From: Asterochloris sp. CNOR1
Taxonomy: Eukaryota > Chlorophyta > Trebouxiophyceae > Trebouxiales > Trebouxiaceae
Length of the DNA stretch: 64,000 nucleotides
Direction of reading: 5' to 3'
Assembly: GCA_963969365.1 (NCBI GenBank)
Contig: OZ017748.1
Span: forward strand, 3,283,001 to 3,347,000
Under the pieces are notes generated by a model. That model worked only from the letters and a program-made list of their open reading frames with translations. It was not told where the DNA came from and ran no database searches. The translations under genes and the position numbers were made by a program. This document shows, piece after piece, positions 35,586 to 47,157 of the stretch. Numbering within the stretch: position 1 is the first letter of the stretch; the number at the start of each line of letters is the position of its first letter.

Positions 35586-36154
35586 TCCTGCAGCAGCGGA
35601 CTGGCCAGCAAGCCACAAGCGGGGTCAGCGCCTGCCGTGCAGCGTGCTTGGTGCAGGCGTGTGCTGCAACTGCTGGCCAGCCACAGACGTGCATGAAGCA
35701 GCAAGCTGCGCACCTGCAACGGCAGAGCGACATCGAGAAACAAGATGCCATGCAGCACTGGCTTCGACGGCTTGCGCGCAGCGGCATGCACTCACAGGCC
35801 AGAGCTTGTGTCAACACCTTAACTAAATAGGCAGTGCGGCGCAGGTGCGGCTTGCTGGCTGAGACTTCTGGCAGCAGCAAGTGACTGCAAAGAGTGGGCC
35901 CTGTATTGGGTTCACCACATGCCGCATATTGCTTCCAGCCCAGCTCCTCCTTCTCAGCAAAGCTAGCAAACAAGTTGACCAGGTCTACTGGCCGGCAGGG
36001 CACCTCACAGCCGCTGGACACAGCTCCAGGCATCTGCTTGCTGTTCAATGCTTGCCCCACTTCCAGTGGTGGTGATTTACCTGCCGGCTGCAGCACACAT
36101 ACGGCTGCAGCACACAGTCTTGCCAACTGCTCGGACTCACCTGGCTGCTAACGC
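35586..36154. other. Spacer upstream of the PWWP gene
   Basis: This stretch lies between the PWWP start and the UBL5 stop, both on the minus strand. Open frames here show no family signal. It probably holds the PWWP promoter and 5' leader and the UBL5 3' UTR. Confidence 0.5.
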
Positions 36155-37143
36155 TCAGTTATAGTACAGCTCAAGGCCCATGCCGTCGTGGATCTCATAG
36201 TCCTCCAGCGTGATGTGGTCCTTGTAGATGGTGTACCACTTCTGAATGCGTATCTTGTCGGGGCGGGTGCCAGTCTGGGCCGCCACCAGCTTCTTCAGGT
36301 CGCCTACCGTGTCGTCCTCACTGCAGACAAGGTATGAACCCTTTGACACAGAATCCCGCAAGCCTGGCTTATGTTTGGCAGAACTCTACAGGTCTGAGGC
36401 TTGGGCAAATTCCAGCTGTCTGTGGAGTCATCCTCACTGCAGGCAAATTGAGGGAACTGGGGTTAGAGTAAGGACAGCTTTCTCAGGTCTGCTCTGGTAA
36501 TGCCACACTGCAGCCACTCTGCGAAGTTCTGCACCAGATACATGCCCTGCCGGGCAATTACCAGCATGTTGAGGTTGCATTTGGAGTCATCCTCACTGCA
36601 GGCAAGGCGCAGCAGTCAGCACAACATACAGCTGCCCTGCACGTGTTGATGTGGGCAGCCACCAGCTTCTCAGCGTCTCCTGTGATGGTGTCCCCACAGC
36701 AGGCAGAAGGTGCAGGCGCGAGTCCAGCATCAGCTGGCCGCAATATTTGACTTGGGCTTCAGCAAGCCTCAGAGTAACATTAGCTGTGCATGGCACTACA
36801 GGCATAGCTCAGACTTATGATGAGTCTCATTTGAGGCCACGCAGCTTTCAAAACAGCAGGGCACCTAAAACCTGGCAAAAGCCAGGTGCTTAGAGTGTGC
36901 TTGCATTGCAGAGAGAACAGCAGGGCGCCCAGAACCCAGCGGAGGTAAGGTGCATAGGGTATGCTCTTTAGCAAAGCACAGCTGGGGTCAGATGTGTCTC
37001 AAAGCAGAATGGAACTTGGCCGCAGAAGCTGGGCCTTGTTGTGGGTCCAGCAGCATGGACAGCACCTGTGCAGCTGCAGTGACTCACTTGCACTTGACAC
37101 GCACTTTCTTCCCCAGCCTGTCATTTAAAATCACCTCAATCAT
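36155..37143 (-). CDS. UBL5: UBL5/Hub1 ubiquitin-like modifier, 73 residues
   Basis: Hub1/UBL5 is a non-conjugated ubiquitin fold that binds the spliceosome and modulates use of weak splice sites. Two exons, 37088-37143 and 36155-36320, give exactly the family length of 73. The start [19 protein letters not shown] and the blocks [19 protein letters not shown] and [20 protein letters not shown] are nearly unchanged from animals and plants. The chain ends in LELYYN without a Gly-Gly tail, as expected. The 767-bp intron contains a degenerate copy of exon 2. Its role in splicing is notable given the decoy-rich introns of this genome. Confidence 0.97.
36305..36750 (-). repeat. Exon-2-derived copies inside the UBL5 intron
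   Basis: The acceptor text (plus strand TCCTCACTGCAG) at about 36315 recurs near 36431 and 36591. Between 36635 and 36700 the minus strand reads [18 protein letters not shown], a decayed copy of [17 protein letters not shown] from exon 2. Confidence 0.92.
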
Positions 37144-38088
37144 GCTGGACCCAGGCTGGGCTGCCAGACAGCCTGCAGCACACAAAACAATCTGATCTGA
37201 CTCCGGCGACCTCTAGGAGCAATGCTGACCCTCCAGACGTCGGGTCTGAGCAGAGGCACGGCATAGTTTGGGCTGCTTTCGGGCCTTGCACCATGCTGTC
37301 CTTACCCTACAAGCCAATCTTGGCCCGCTGACAGAGCAAGGCTTGTCTGCAAAGCAGCTCCTGTGTCAGAAAGAAATTATGATTTTCCAAGCAGCCTTTC
37401 TGAGCCGCAGAGGCTGCAAGACTGTTGCGCTGGCTGAAGACTAATCATGGTCGTGCATCAGAGCCAGATTGTAGCAGCTTCTTCCCCTTCACCCGCCTTT
37501 TCTGCATGCCACCAGTCTTGCCATTGACTGTGGCTGACAACAAAGAGTGTCTAGCAGGGTCATGGCAGAGATCCCGGGGATGGTCTGCTGCAAAGGCAGC
37601 TGCAGGCTGGTCTGCGGAGACTGGAAGCACCTCCTGCAGCCTGGGTCTGTGCCATTGCAGGCAACTCAGCAGAGCTGCTGGGGCCTCCCTGGAGGGCACT
37701 GAGGACTGGGTGCCTCCCAAGCCCAGCCAGCAGTGGGATGGCAGCTGCATGCAGCATGTGAGAGGTTTTCCAACAGCTTTGCAGTCTGTCCTGTGCAGGA
37801 TGATGACAAGTGCTTGCAATCCAGGTGGAACATAGCAAAGTCAAGTAGTGGGTGTTCGTCAGCCACTCTTATACTTTGTCCCCTTCACATGCATCTATTT
37901 GTGCCTCGAATTCAATGCTTCCCAGATGTCAAGCCCTCACATCTGCCACTTCTGGGCATCTTCATATCATGTTGCATGCATGATAGATCATCTTGCGATG
38001 CGCAGTATTCTTCACTTAGTACAGTCTATTCAACATAGCTGACAGCAAAACACACAAAACCTGCAGGCAGACATTCATGATGCAAATG
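37144..38088. other. Gap between UBL5 and palmitoyltransferase genes
   Basis: This gap of about 945 bp holds overlapping open frames on both strands near 37445-37866, with no recognisable domain and no consistent splice signals. A small unrecognised minus-strand gene cannot be excluded. It should include the UBL5 promoter. Confidence 0.4.
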
Positions 38089-39752
38089 TCAAGCGGGGTG
38101 CAGCGTCTGTGCAGGTCGTATCTGGGGCAGCTGCGGGTGATCCTGCACAGCAAGCTCGTGCAGCTCCGGTGGGGCATAGGTGGGCTGGTAGTTGTGAGGC
38201 CTCTGGGCTGGGAAGAAGAAGGTGTTAAGGTTCTCGACAACACCTTGACTGTAGGGGTTGGGATACGCACTTTTGCTAGACATGTGCCGTACAACCATCT
38301 TCCAGATGAGTGGGGTAAAGATTCTGGGCTTGCGGCCATCTGCAGCCTTTGGCTCTGCAGCCAGGTCCTCCCACCCCTGGAAGTAAGGCTTCAGGTATGC
38401 CACCCTCTCCCCTGCAGGTCAGGGTCTGCTGCATCAATGCTTGCAGCACATGCTTCACAGCATTGCAGCCCTATGCAATGCACTTCCGCTTGGCTTTACA
38501 GAGTGCTGCAGGTGCAAAGGTGCACACACAGGCAGGCAGCAGGACTCACGCTTGAGCATTTCATAGGTGGACTGGTTGGTGCAGGCCAGGTACATGTGCA
38601 GCAGGATGAGGGCCAGAAAGATGAGTGAGGCTGAGGTGAGGAAGCTTGCGGAGGAGAGCAGCAACAGGCCCCGCATGGTGCCCTTGCTCCAGCACACAGC
38701 CTGCACCAGAGCTGACAGGTGTTCATTCCATCACTGGTCTGCACAACGGGAGGGAGGCAACTGGCAGAACTGGCAGGTGCACAGTCCGACCTGCACTGTA
38801 CTCACAGCGTCAGAGAGGCGGAAGGCATTGTAGCAAGGTGCCGCATCGTGCCACGCCACCAGGCAGCCCCAGAAGATGTAGAAGCCTTGAGCGCAGCAGT
38901 AGATCAGGAAGCGGGCATGATTTCCGTCACCGACGCTGCTGCTGATCATCCTGCACACAGAAGTGGCAAGTGAGACGCTCAACAAGGACCTCAGCCTCAA
39001 CCTGCACGACGCAGGTGCTACATGCAGGCTCCGCATGACACGCGCCAGCTTGAGCAGTGCCCGGTGTGCTCAGGCACAGGGCAGCATCGTCTGCTCACGG
39101 CAGCGGCATCCAGCAGCAGATCTGGTGGGATGATGGGCAAGGCAGCGCGGTGCAGGGCAGGCTCACATGCAGTAGTGATCAAACTTCACGACACAGGCTC
39201 CTGCACAGCGAAGTGCGGGGTCATGACCAGCATTGCACACACCGAGAGCTCATTAAATGCTTGAGCTCCTCACCGCTGACAAAGTCATGCCTGACACGCA
39301 GCGTCCTGCTGGTTCTGCCGCAGTGCTTGCAGGGCATGGCTGCTGGGTCACCCAGGCTGGCAGGGACCCAGCCAGGATCACTGTGGTATAAAGAGTGATA
39401 CAGCCAGCAGACAACAGCCAGCCATACAAGCACAAGGCCAGTGTATAGATGGCTGTAGCCTGGCACACCCTGCCATGTGCATGCCCCTGCAAATGCAGGA
39501 ACAACATGTTGCCTCTGCCTGCTTCAAGTGCTGGCAGGCAGCTTCATCCATCTCACGTCTGAAGTGGTGGGTGACCTGCGTGTCCAGGCTCAGGAATAGC
39601 AGGGGCAGGCCACAATTGCCAGCAATAAAGATGCTGAGAGGCAGATCTACTCTGGGTACTTTGGAAAGAGGGGAGCCACTCAGGCTATCTGCGGACATCC
39701 TGGTCTGGCTCGGCTGCCCCCGGAAAGAAAGTTGATCAGCGTGGTGCAGCAT
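38089..39752 (-). CDS. DHHC-family protein S-acyltransferase with DHYC active site
   Basis: The family palmitoylates cysteines of membrane proteins from a four-helix membrane domain. Six exons (39576-39752, 39274-39469, 39167-39200, 38806-38950, 38550-38700, 38089-38411) close to 341 residues. Two hydrophobic segments (IFIAGNCGLPLLFLSL, GLVLVWLAVVCWL) precede the cysteine-rich domain and two follow it. The active site KFDHYCM lies on a 34-nt microexon. The TTxE-like motif is STYE and the C-terminal motif NPYSQGVVENLNTFF is intact. The zinc domain is degenerate: the usual HCxxC pair reads HDFVS, PW reads MM and NCVG reads SSVG. The catalytic Cys remains. DHYC is known from fungal Akr1-type enzymes; no ankyrin repeats are seen here. 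Confidence 0.92.
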
Positions 39753-40339
39753 TTGGAGGGACTCTCAAAAGTCAAAAGATGTCACAAGAGCAGCAGCATG
39801 GCTAGGTTATTGGCAGCCGTGTGAGCTGAAAGAGTGCTCGACTGATGGAGCTAGCTGGATGTGGACGCAGCAGAGGCAACAGCTGTCACAGCATTCAGCA
39901 TACAAACTCCCCTCATTGCTGCTCTAAATGCTGAATGGGCAAAGTCATGACTTATGGCTGTCTGCAGGTCAGGGAGTCACCACTGCTCGGGATGCTACCA
40001 GCTGTACTGCCAGGCAGAGACACGCCATCAGGGGCCTGACCTTAGGCGTGGCCCACACATGACCGTGTGGCAATTTCTTCCTTGAGCAATGCAGGTGCTG
40101 AAAACAACCATGCCAGGCTGTTCAGAGGCAGATTCCTCCCTTCTCAGCGTCACTCACTCAAGCAAGCCTCAGCAGCAGCTGCTGGGGCAGACTGGGTCGC
40201 AGCCACACTGCTTGACATATGTGAGCCTGCTGCCACACAGCGAGGTCCCAGGGAATGAGGCTCCCTTGCACAGCATAGCCAGTCTGGGATGCTGCCACAG
40301 CTGCAGTAGGTGGGCTGCTTTCCTGGTGGACCTGCCTGA

Positions 40340-41700
40340 CTAGAGGACGCCCCCCGAGGGTGTCCAGTTGCTGCAGTGCCACTGTCCCCTACAGTAGCGC
40401 TGACCTGTAGGCATCAGGCTCAGCCTTCCTGTCCTCACTGACCTCGGCTGCAGGTTGTCTGCCACCAGTGCAGCACAGCTGCCGACTTCTGCCTGGACGC
40501 GCAGGCTGACGAGGTCGGCAGGCGCAGCCCGCCAGTTAGCAGCTGGCGTTGAGAGCCTCCCAGGCCGCCAGAAGGAGGCTGGCAGCTGCCCCAGCGCCCC
40601 AGCGCTGGCAGCCTCATCATGTGGATTGCACACCACCTTGACAGTAAGGCTGTGCAGGCTGCTAGCATAGAAGTGCATGGCGTTTCAGGCGTGCAGTGAC
40701 GGAGGGAGGTGCATGTCAGCTGCGCAGGGGACAGCTTCAGTCAACTCATAGCAGCAGTCTTTGTCGTGGTTAGCTACCTCCATGGTGTGTGTGCCACGAT
40801 AGGACTGCCTGCCTGCAGCCCCTGCAGCAGCTTGGCCAGGCACTGGAAGTCGCTGAGGTGGTCGACAGCGAGAATGATGCTGCAGCCTGCTGCCAGCAGG
40901 GGCCTCTTCTGGCTGCTCCAAGTAGCACCCTGAGCCCCAGCGCAGGAACAGCATGTCAAGGCATTGCACTTTGGCCACAGCGTGGAGCAGCCTCATGCTG
41001 CTGCAGCGCAGGGGAGAGGCAGACTGCTCTGAGCTTTGTGTTGGCCGCCACCAGAGATGCGCAGCTGTTGCCGCCTGAAGCCATCTTGTGCAGGTGAGGC
41101 CCTCGACAGAGGATCCCTCCAGCTGCTGAAACGGCATCACGAAGTCCTGGAGTGGCCAGCCTCTGAAGGTGTGGCTCCAGGGCAGCGCAGGCTGCCACCA
41201 GAGGCGCACAGCGCTCTCCTCCTTTTCAGAGATGGGTCAAGGCATATGTCGACTGCAGCCTGGACAGGAGCGGGCGGCCTGCTGCTCTTGCAGCTGGACT
41301 GTCCCCATGTGCAGCCCCCCATGTAGAGGGCTATGCGACGGCTATGCAGCGGAGGGGACTGACAGACCAAGCTGTCCACCCAGGCGGGGCAGCGGCAGGC
41401 AGGTACTGTTCCTGATACATGCTGAGGGGGCTTTACTGCGAGGGATCTGCAGCTGCGGCTAACTTTCGGCTGAGGCACTCTTCTCAGCCTGACCCTGGGC
41501 GTGCTGACACCCTGGGAGCCAACCAAATGCAATATGCGCTCCCCAAATTCTGCAGAAGGGCCTGCAGCTGGTACAGCGGTTGCCAGCCTCCAGGGTCTAC
41601 TGTGACACCTTAAGGCAGTAGAGCCGGCTTGTCGAGGCAGGGTGTGAAGCCCAACTCCTGCCACGCAAGTAGTGCCTCAAACTTGTCTGGTTTGACCCAC
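40340..41700 (-). CDS. Possible leucine-rich hypothetical protein, model unresolved
   Basis: I do not recognise this gene. Minus-strand blocks with coding character include LDMLFLRWGS, CSIILAVDHLSDFQCLAKLL, SCASLVAANTKLRAVCLS and SLRVQAEVGSCAALVADNLQ. The last two resemble each other and suggest a divergent leucine-rich repeat. A separate open block ends KFEALLAWQELGFTPCLDK before a stop at 41610-41612. I could not join these with consistent phases. It may be one gene, two fragments or a decayed gene between the palmitoyltransferase and MRS2. Confidence 0.25.
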
Positions 41701-42077
41701 GGTGCTGCACACTCAGCTGAAGTGCACTGAGTTAATATTGCAGGCTGTTGTGCCTGGAAGCTCAAATGACTAGATTCAAATTCATGCATGTTAAAACCTT
41801 GAACAGCATTATAACCCAACATTCACACTGCAATGCTGCATGCACTCACTTCAAGCTGTTCAAATCATGTTTCAGATGTGCTTACTTCAATCGAATAGTG
41901 GCTGTGGGATCACGACCAATGTGTTGCAACCTTCACTCAGGTACGGATGCTTGATGTGAGGCCTCCCTGACTACAGATCTGCGGCACAGAGCACCGTTTG
42001 AAGGAGGGGCTAAGCCTGAAGAGCTAAGATGTGCTGACAGGGTTGCCAACGGCAGGCACCTCCATCGCTATGGCTGA

Positions 42078-45000
42078 TCACGGGACCGGCGGGGAGGAGA
42101 CCCCAGCAGTTGGGTTTGCGCTTGGTATGAAGAGCAGCTTCTTGTATCGTGCATACAGCAGGATGAAAGCCGCCATACATATGGAGACTGAGATCGATGT
42201 GAAGGTAGCAGCAAAGAATGCGTTCTGCAGCATGGGACAGCGCTGCAGCTCAGAAGTTTGTCAGCAGCGCCTGCATACATTGCCCTTGCAGCAGACAGCT
42301 CAGCATTTGGCTGGCAGCCTGATGTGCCAGGCAGCAGACAGCAACCAGGCAGCCTACAGAGTAGCCTGATGTGCCAGGCAGCAGACAGCCACCAGGCAGC
42401 AGAGTGCTCACCGTGCCAGCAGACCCCTGGCTCAGGAAGCCAAGATTTTGTCTGCAGCCAGCAGGTGTGACTCAGAGGTGGGAGGCTGCATGCAAAACGC
42501 CAGACAGGGGCGAAGACCCCATTTGCATGAGTGAGCTGCCTTCAGCTCTGATCGTCAGCCCTGATCGCACGGCCTCACCCGAAGATGCCAGCAGTCATGG
42601 CGACAAAGCCAAAAGAGAGGGTCACCGTCAGAACAACCTGCAGGCAGAGCTGACAGCTGTAGCCTGGCTGCCACAGATATACTTCTCTGTGTGTAAGGAC
42701 AGAAGTCTCACACAGACTGCCAGAAGTGTGTCAAATGGACTGTCAGGCCCCACCAGATTGAGGGCTACAAGCTCATTCCGCCGGTTGTCCAGGTCAATCG
42801 CAATCAGGGATTCCACAGCAGAGATCTGTGTCTTCAGGTTCTACGCAGCAGCAGCAGCAAGGTTGGAACAGAAAATTGCCAAGCAGCAGAACAGGCAGCA
42901 GCTTACCTGAAGATTTGTGAGGGTGTGATCAACCTGCATGAAGTATGTCTCTAAAAGAGCTGCACAGCAGACATTGGCCTCTTCAGCAGCAAATGCGTCC
43001 CAGGTTGAGAGCGCCAGCAACATAGTTGAGCACCATACCAGCGCTCGCCAAGGAGCCACTGTCAGAAAGGTGCACATTTGTGCAGGGCTGGCTCTGACCT
43101 TCGCAGGCCTCAATGTCAGTGGGGCTCCCTCCTTCTGGAGGGTCAAAGACCAGCCCATGCTCCACAGACAACCTCTGCAGGTGGTCCAAAAGCTTTGGCG
43201 CCTCTAAATAAGAATTGTCATACCTGCAGGCCAGCAACAGTGGCTCAAGCCTTTTCGTTCGCGGCCAAGATGTCTTGAGACACACGTGCTGGGTCGGCAG
43301 CAACACAGATTGCTCCAGAGGCCTGCGCTTGGGCTTTGAGGACATGTTGTGGCAGCCTGTGCTGCTGCCAGGCGAGCTGCGGCCCGGCAGCACCTCTGCT
43401 GCGGCCACACTAGCATGCAGCTGGGACAGGCTGCACCCCAGATGCCTGCAGCTGATGCTGAAGGCACCACTGGTGCAAAGGTTTTGAAACTCAGGCTCCT
43501 GAGGCAGCAACATCAGCAACAGCATTCGGGCAAATGCTGTGTACGCCCACCCTCTTTGCAGGCAAGCCATCCAGCAATCTGCAGGCGCGCCACCTACTTG
43601 AAGTTATTTGTTCTTGCGTCATGTCTATGGTAGCCCTTGAGAACCTTGTTGAACAAGGATTCTGGCCCTGAGGGTTGTGCCAAGGGTGGGGCTGACACTG
43701 CGTGGGATGGCTGCCTGGAAACCTTGGTATTCTGAGGGTCTGCAAGTCATGCAGCACCATCTTGGAGGACTGAGAGCATGCCACCCATTCTGCAGATGCC
43801 CTTGTCGCCTGGCATGGTGCTGCCCCTCTCAAGCTTCGCAAGTCTTCTGCAACGGAGGCAGCAATCATGACACTGAAGTTGCGGCAAGGTCTTCAACAGA
43901 CAGTGAACACGCCCAGACTGTCCACCAGTTTGTGGGTACCCTGTGCAGGTCACCTTTGGGCTTCCTGTACGGATCCTGGCGCTGCTGTGGGGCGCCTGGC
44001 TGCTGCAGCGGGCCTGGCTGATGCCCCGCCCCCTGCTGCACCTCAGGTGCAGCAAAGGGCGTCCCTGACTTATCTCCTGCGCTAACAGGGTGGCCAGAGG
44101 CAGGGGCTGCCCACAATCCTGCTCCCTCCTGGCCTGCAGGACGCACAACGAGCTTGCAAGAGAAAAATCGCTACGACAGCATGAGCCCAATCGACTGCGC
44201 AGTATGACAGGCAGACGACGGCGCAGACATCAGTCAACCTGGCTGCAGGCCTGCCCTGCACATGGACTGAACGCTATGGCGCAGCTGTGTGCACAACCAG
44301 CAGGTATGCAGCGTGGACTCAGTCGGCATGAGCATGGCACTACCTTGGACACATTGCAACAGTTGAGTCTCCTCGTACCTAGCGGCCGTGGCTCCTGCTG
44401 CCCGTCATCTCGATGCAGTGCCTGGTCCCACAGACCCTGCATGTCTGCCTCGTCGAGCTGCCTGCTGTTGCGCTGCTGTGCCGCCTCTGCCATGCTGCGA
44501 AGCTCCTTCAGTGCCTGTTGCCCTGCCCTCCTGCATGTGTGCCAGTCCAGTTTCAGCTGCCTGACTGAGCCTGTGCACACCACAGTGCGTCCAGGCATGG
44601 CCGGCAGGCTCAGGAGATGTTTGTTGCCGGCAGTTTTGCACATAGAATGCCAGACTGGCGGCCTGCCCATTGACAGTTGGTGAGCATAGGCATCAGAAAG
44701 TCTAGCTGCAGGCCTTCATGACTGTGTCCCAGCGCGTGTCTTTCCTCCTTCTGATACAACACAAGTGCCAGCAGTGTCCATGCTCTCAGTGGCCCACCCC
44801 ACCAGTGGCCTGGCCCATGAGTCAACAAGGGCAATCTACAGATCTGCATCCTGCTCCTGATGCTTTGGGCCCACAGCCTGTAGTTACGGACTGTTTCCCC
44901 GGTGCTTTCCAAGACAAAGTCAGCTCGGACCCTGGGTGGAGGCGCCTGCCGTCACAAAGCTGCCGAGAACCACTGCGTGCACCCTAAGCTGCTGAGAAGC

Positions 45001-46768
45001 ATTGTATGCACCCCAAACCTACCTGCCAAGATACATGTTCCGCATGTCGTGGTCGTCATCCAGCAAGTCTTCAAGCTCCTCCTTGACCCCTGCCACCCTG
45101 GCCAGCTGCCCATCCAGACGTGCCTTGGCCTGCCTGACCACCTCCAGGTCACCCTTGCTGATCTGCAGGGCAGCCAAACAGGTAGCACACCAGTCGCTGC
45201 CTTCTTCTGGACTGCGGGACCTCATTCTAGGAACCTGACAGCTGTCAGGACAGGGCTGACACCTGCAGCCGCCACTTGTGCTTGCCAGTCTGGGATTCCA
45301 GGCGGCGTGCAGCCATTGCAGTACTGATGCCAGTGCAGCAGCCACTCGTCAGCGGTGGCCAGCTGCACTCTGCCACACCAGCAAGACAACATCCACAAGC
45401 CCACCTTGTGAGCCAGCCTGTCCAGAGAGGGGGCCACCTGCTGCTCCACGTCAGCAGCTGCCCACTCCAGGAAGCGGATGCAGGCCACCAGGGCAGCCTC
45501 CAGAGCTCGCAGCTCAAAGGGCAGCGTGCGATCCACATGCAAGGCCGACTCCGACCTGCGCCACAGGGCATCTGGTCTGTGTGAGATGCCCTGCCGCTTT
45601 CTGTGTTGACATCACTGCCTGCTCTGTGAAACACAGACAGAAAGATGCCAGTGACTGACTGCCTGCCAACATGCAGAGGCAGATGAGCTTCACAAAATGC
45701 TGGTGAGGCAGCTGTTTGGGTCTTCTGGTGCGATCTGGCAGCAGGAAAGGCAGCACTTAGATGTAAGACTGCTTGCTCACTCCTGATGACTGCTGGTGCA
45801 CACACTGTCAGGGCAGCGGGTGCAGGCGACACGACAACATCAGCCAGGAATGGAATGCCTGCCGAGTGAAAAGGCTGTTCAGACAAAGCGAATCAGTGAA
45901 ATGAGACAATCAGTCAGGCAATGCCTGCCTGCCCCTCATAAGCGCCAGTGCGGAGCCTGTCAAAAGCAGTGAAGTGTTTGGGCAGGCCTTGTTGAGATGG
46001 GCAGAGCTTGCTCACCCGCCGTTGGGCACGGCTGGCGATGAGTCAGAGACCCTGTGCGCCAGATCTCGGACAAATGGTGCATCAGGTGTGGCTGGCACAG
46101 AGTTCTTCCAGTTGACTGTGTCTGGCACAGCCAGCACCAGCACAGCCTCTGCAGGCAACAGGTACTGAACGTCGGGAGCATGGCAGAACACTGTACCAGG
46201 CCAGAGGGAGAGCAGTCATCTCTGCGGTCCCATAGGCAGCACTTGAACAATGTCTGTGCAAGGCAGCAGCAGACTGCCTGCCCTGGCACCCTGGCAGCAC
46301 AGCTTCAACAAGAGGCAGCATGAGTTGGCAGCAGCTGGGTGCTGCTGGATGCTCGGTGTGTACAGCACTGCACTGACATGGCCGTGGTGGGGACTGAGAT
46401 GGTGGTGGCATGCATTCTTATATGGACGGTGTCTGCCAGCTGATCTGCCGGCAGCCAGCAAGATGGCGCATGCACATGCAGGCAATGCCGCAGAGACCGC
46501 ACCTGCATCAATTATCATTCTGATGGAGCTCAGGTTGACAACAATGGCCTTCTCCCTGATGAATATGGCTGTGGGATACGGCGTGGGAATCTGCAGACAG
46601 GCAGCAGCAGGCTTGGAGGGTGGAGGGCCTTCAGCACATCCACAGTCAACTATCATGTGGAACACAACAGTCAGGGCTGCTGAGCTCCTGGGGACCTGCC
46701 TGTGGATCCAGGACGCGCAGGTCTCGCCATGGGATACCAAGGTCTGCAATTACTGACCTCCTGTCCAG
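42078..46768 (-). CDS. MRS2: MRS2/CorA-type magnesium channel
   Basis: MRS2 proteins form pentameric Mg2+ channels of mitochondrial, plastid or vacuolar membranes. Exons found are 46700-46768 (GC donor), 46503-46590, 46016-46148, 45405-45555, 45023-45162, 44379-44530, 43940-44133, 43039-43223, 42907-42959, 42754-42840, 42579-42637, 42412-42451 and 42078-42242. Phases agree except across 43223-43940, where an exon is probably missed. Diagnostic blocks are IPWRDLRVLDPQ, IFIREKAIVVNLSSIR, LPFELRALEAALVACI, LEDLLDDDHDMRNMYLG and SLIAIDLDNRRNELVAL. Two membrane helices follow (VVLTVTLSFGFVAMTAGIFG and AATFTSISVSICMAAFILL). The loop after helix 1 reads GQN instead of GMN. A Gly/Pro/Gln-rich insert is encoded at 43940-44133. 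The first exon was not resolved. Confidence 0.9.
42290..42412 (-). repeat. Tandem repeat in the intron after the GQN exon
   Basis: On the plus strand CCTGATGTGCCAGGCAGCAG, then ACAGCAACCAGGCAGC, is repeated as CCTGATGTGCCAGGCAGCAG, then ACAGCCACCAGGCAGC, about 48 bp on. It lies immediately downstream (in gene sense) of the donor of exon 42412-42451. Confidence 0.9.
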
Positions 46769-47157
46769 CTGCAGGCGGGGAAGATGAATTGAAGTGATGA
46801 GTTTCTCACTTATGTATAGCGGATGTGGCAAGCAGGGCCTCACCTGCACCATACAGGCCTCACCATCTGCTGTGACTCTGCAAGCGTGGAAGATGACTTG
46901 AAGTGATGAGTTCTCACTTGCATGCAGCGGCTGTGGCAAGAAAAAACGGCAGACCTGCACCACTCTCGCACAGGGGACACTCCCAACTCAACCACAGAGC
47001 TGTGGGCCTGTTTCATGGGGCCCATCTCTGCAAACTGCCAGCCAGCAGGTCCGGATTGACCATCTCAGATGAGCTTACCTGACAGCTGCGGGGAGCAGGT
47101 CAAGGATTCCACAGAGACCCCTTGAACACAAGGAGTTAGTCACAAGGGGTTGCCATC
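46769..47157. promoter_or_regulatory. Divergent region with unresolved MRS2 first exon and KDTA promoter
   Basis: MRS2 (-) and KDTA (+) diverge here. On the minus strand the acceptor text before the first defined MRS2 exon (CATCTTCCCCGCCTGCAG, near 46785) is copied near 46880 (CATCTTCCACGCTTGCAG), so intronic duplication reaches this far. The true first MRS2 exon probably lies between 46930 and 47090. Confidence 0.5.

Noticed and set aside
35586-35618. Upstream extension of the PWWP protein to 35618
   Set aside because: The codon there is TTG; the first ATG is at 35585, and the stretch ends in a CTGCTGCAG acceptor-like site.
41137-41664. Minus-strand open frame of 175 codons
   Set aside because: It has no domain, an odd composition and no consistent splice links. 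It may overlap a real leucine-rich gene but is not itself supported.
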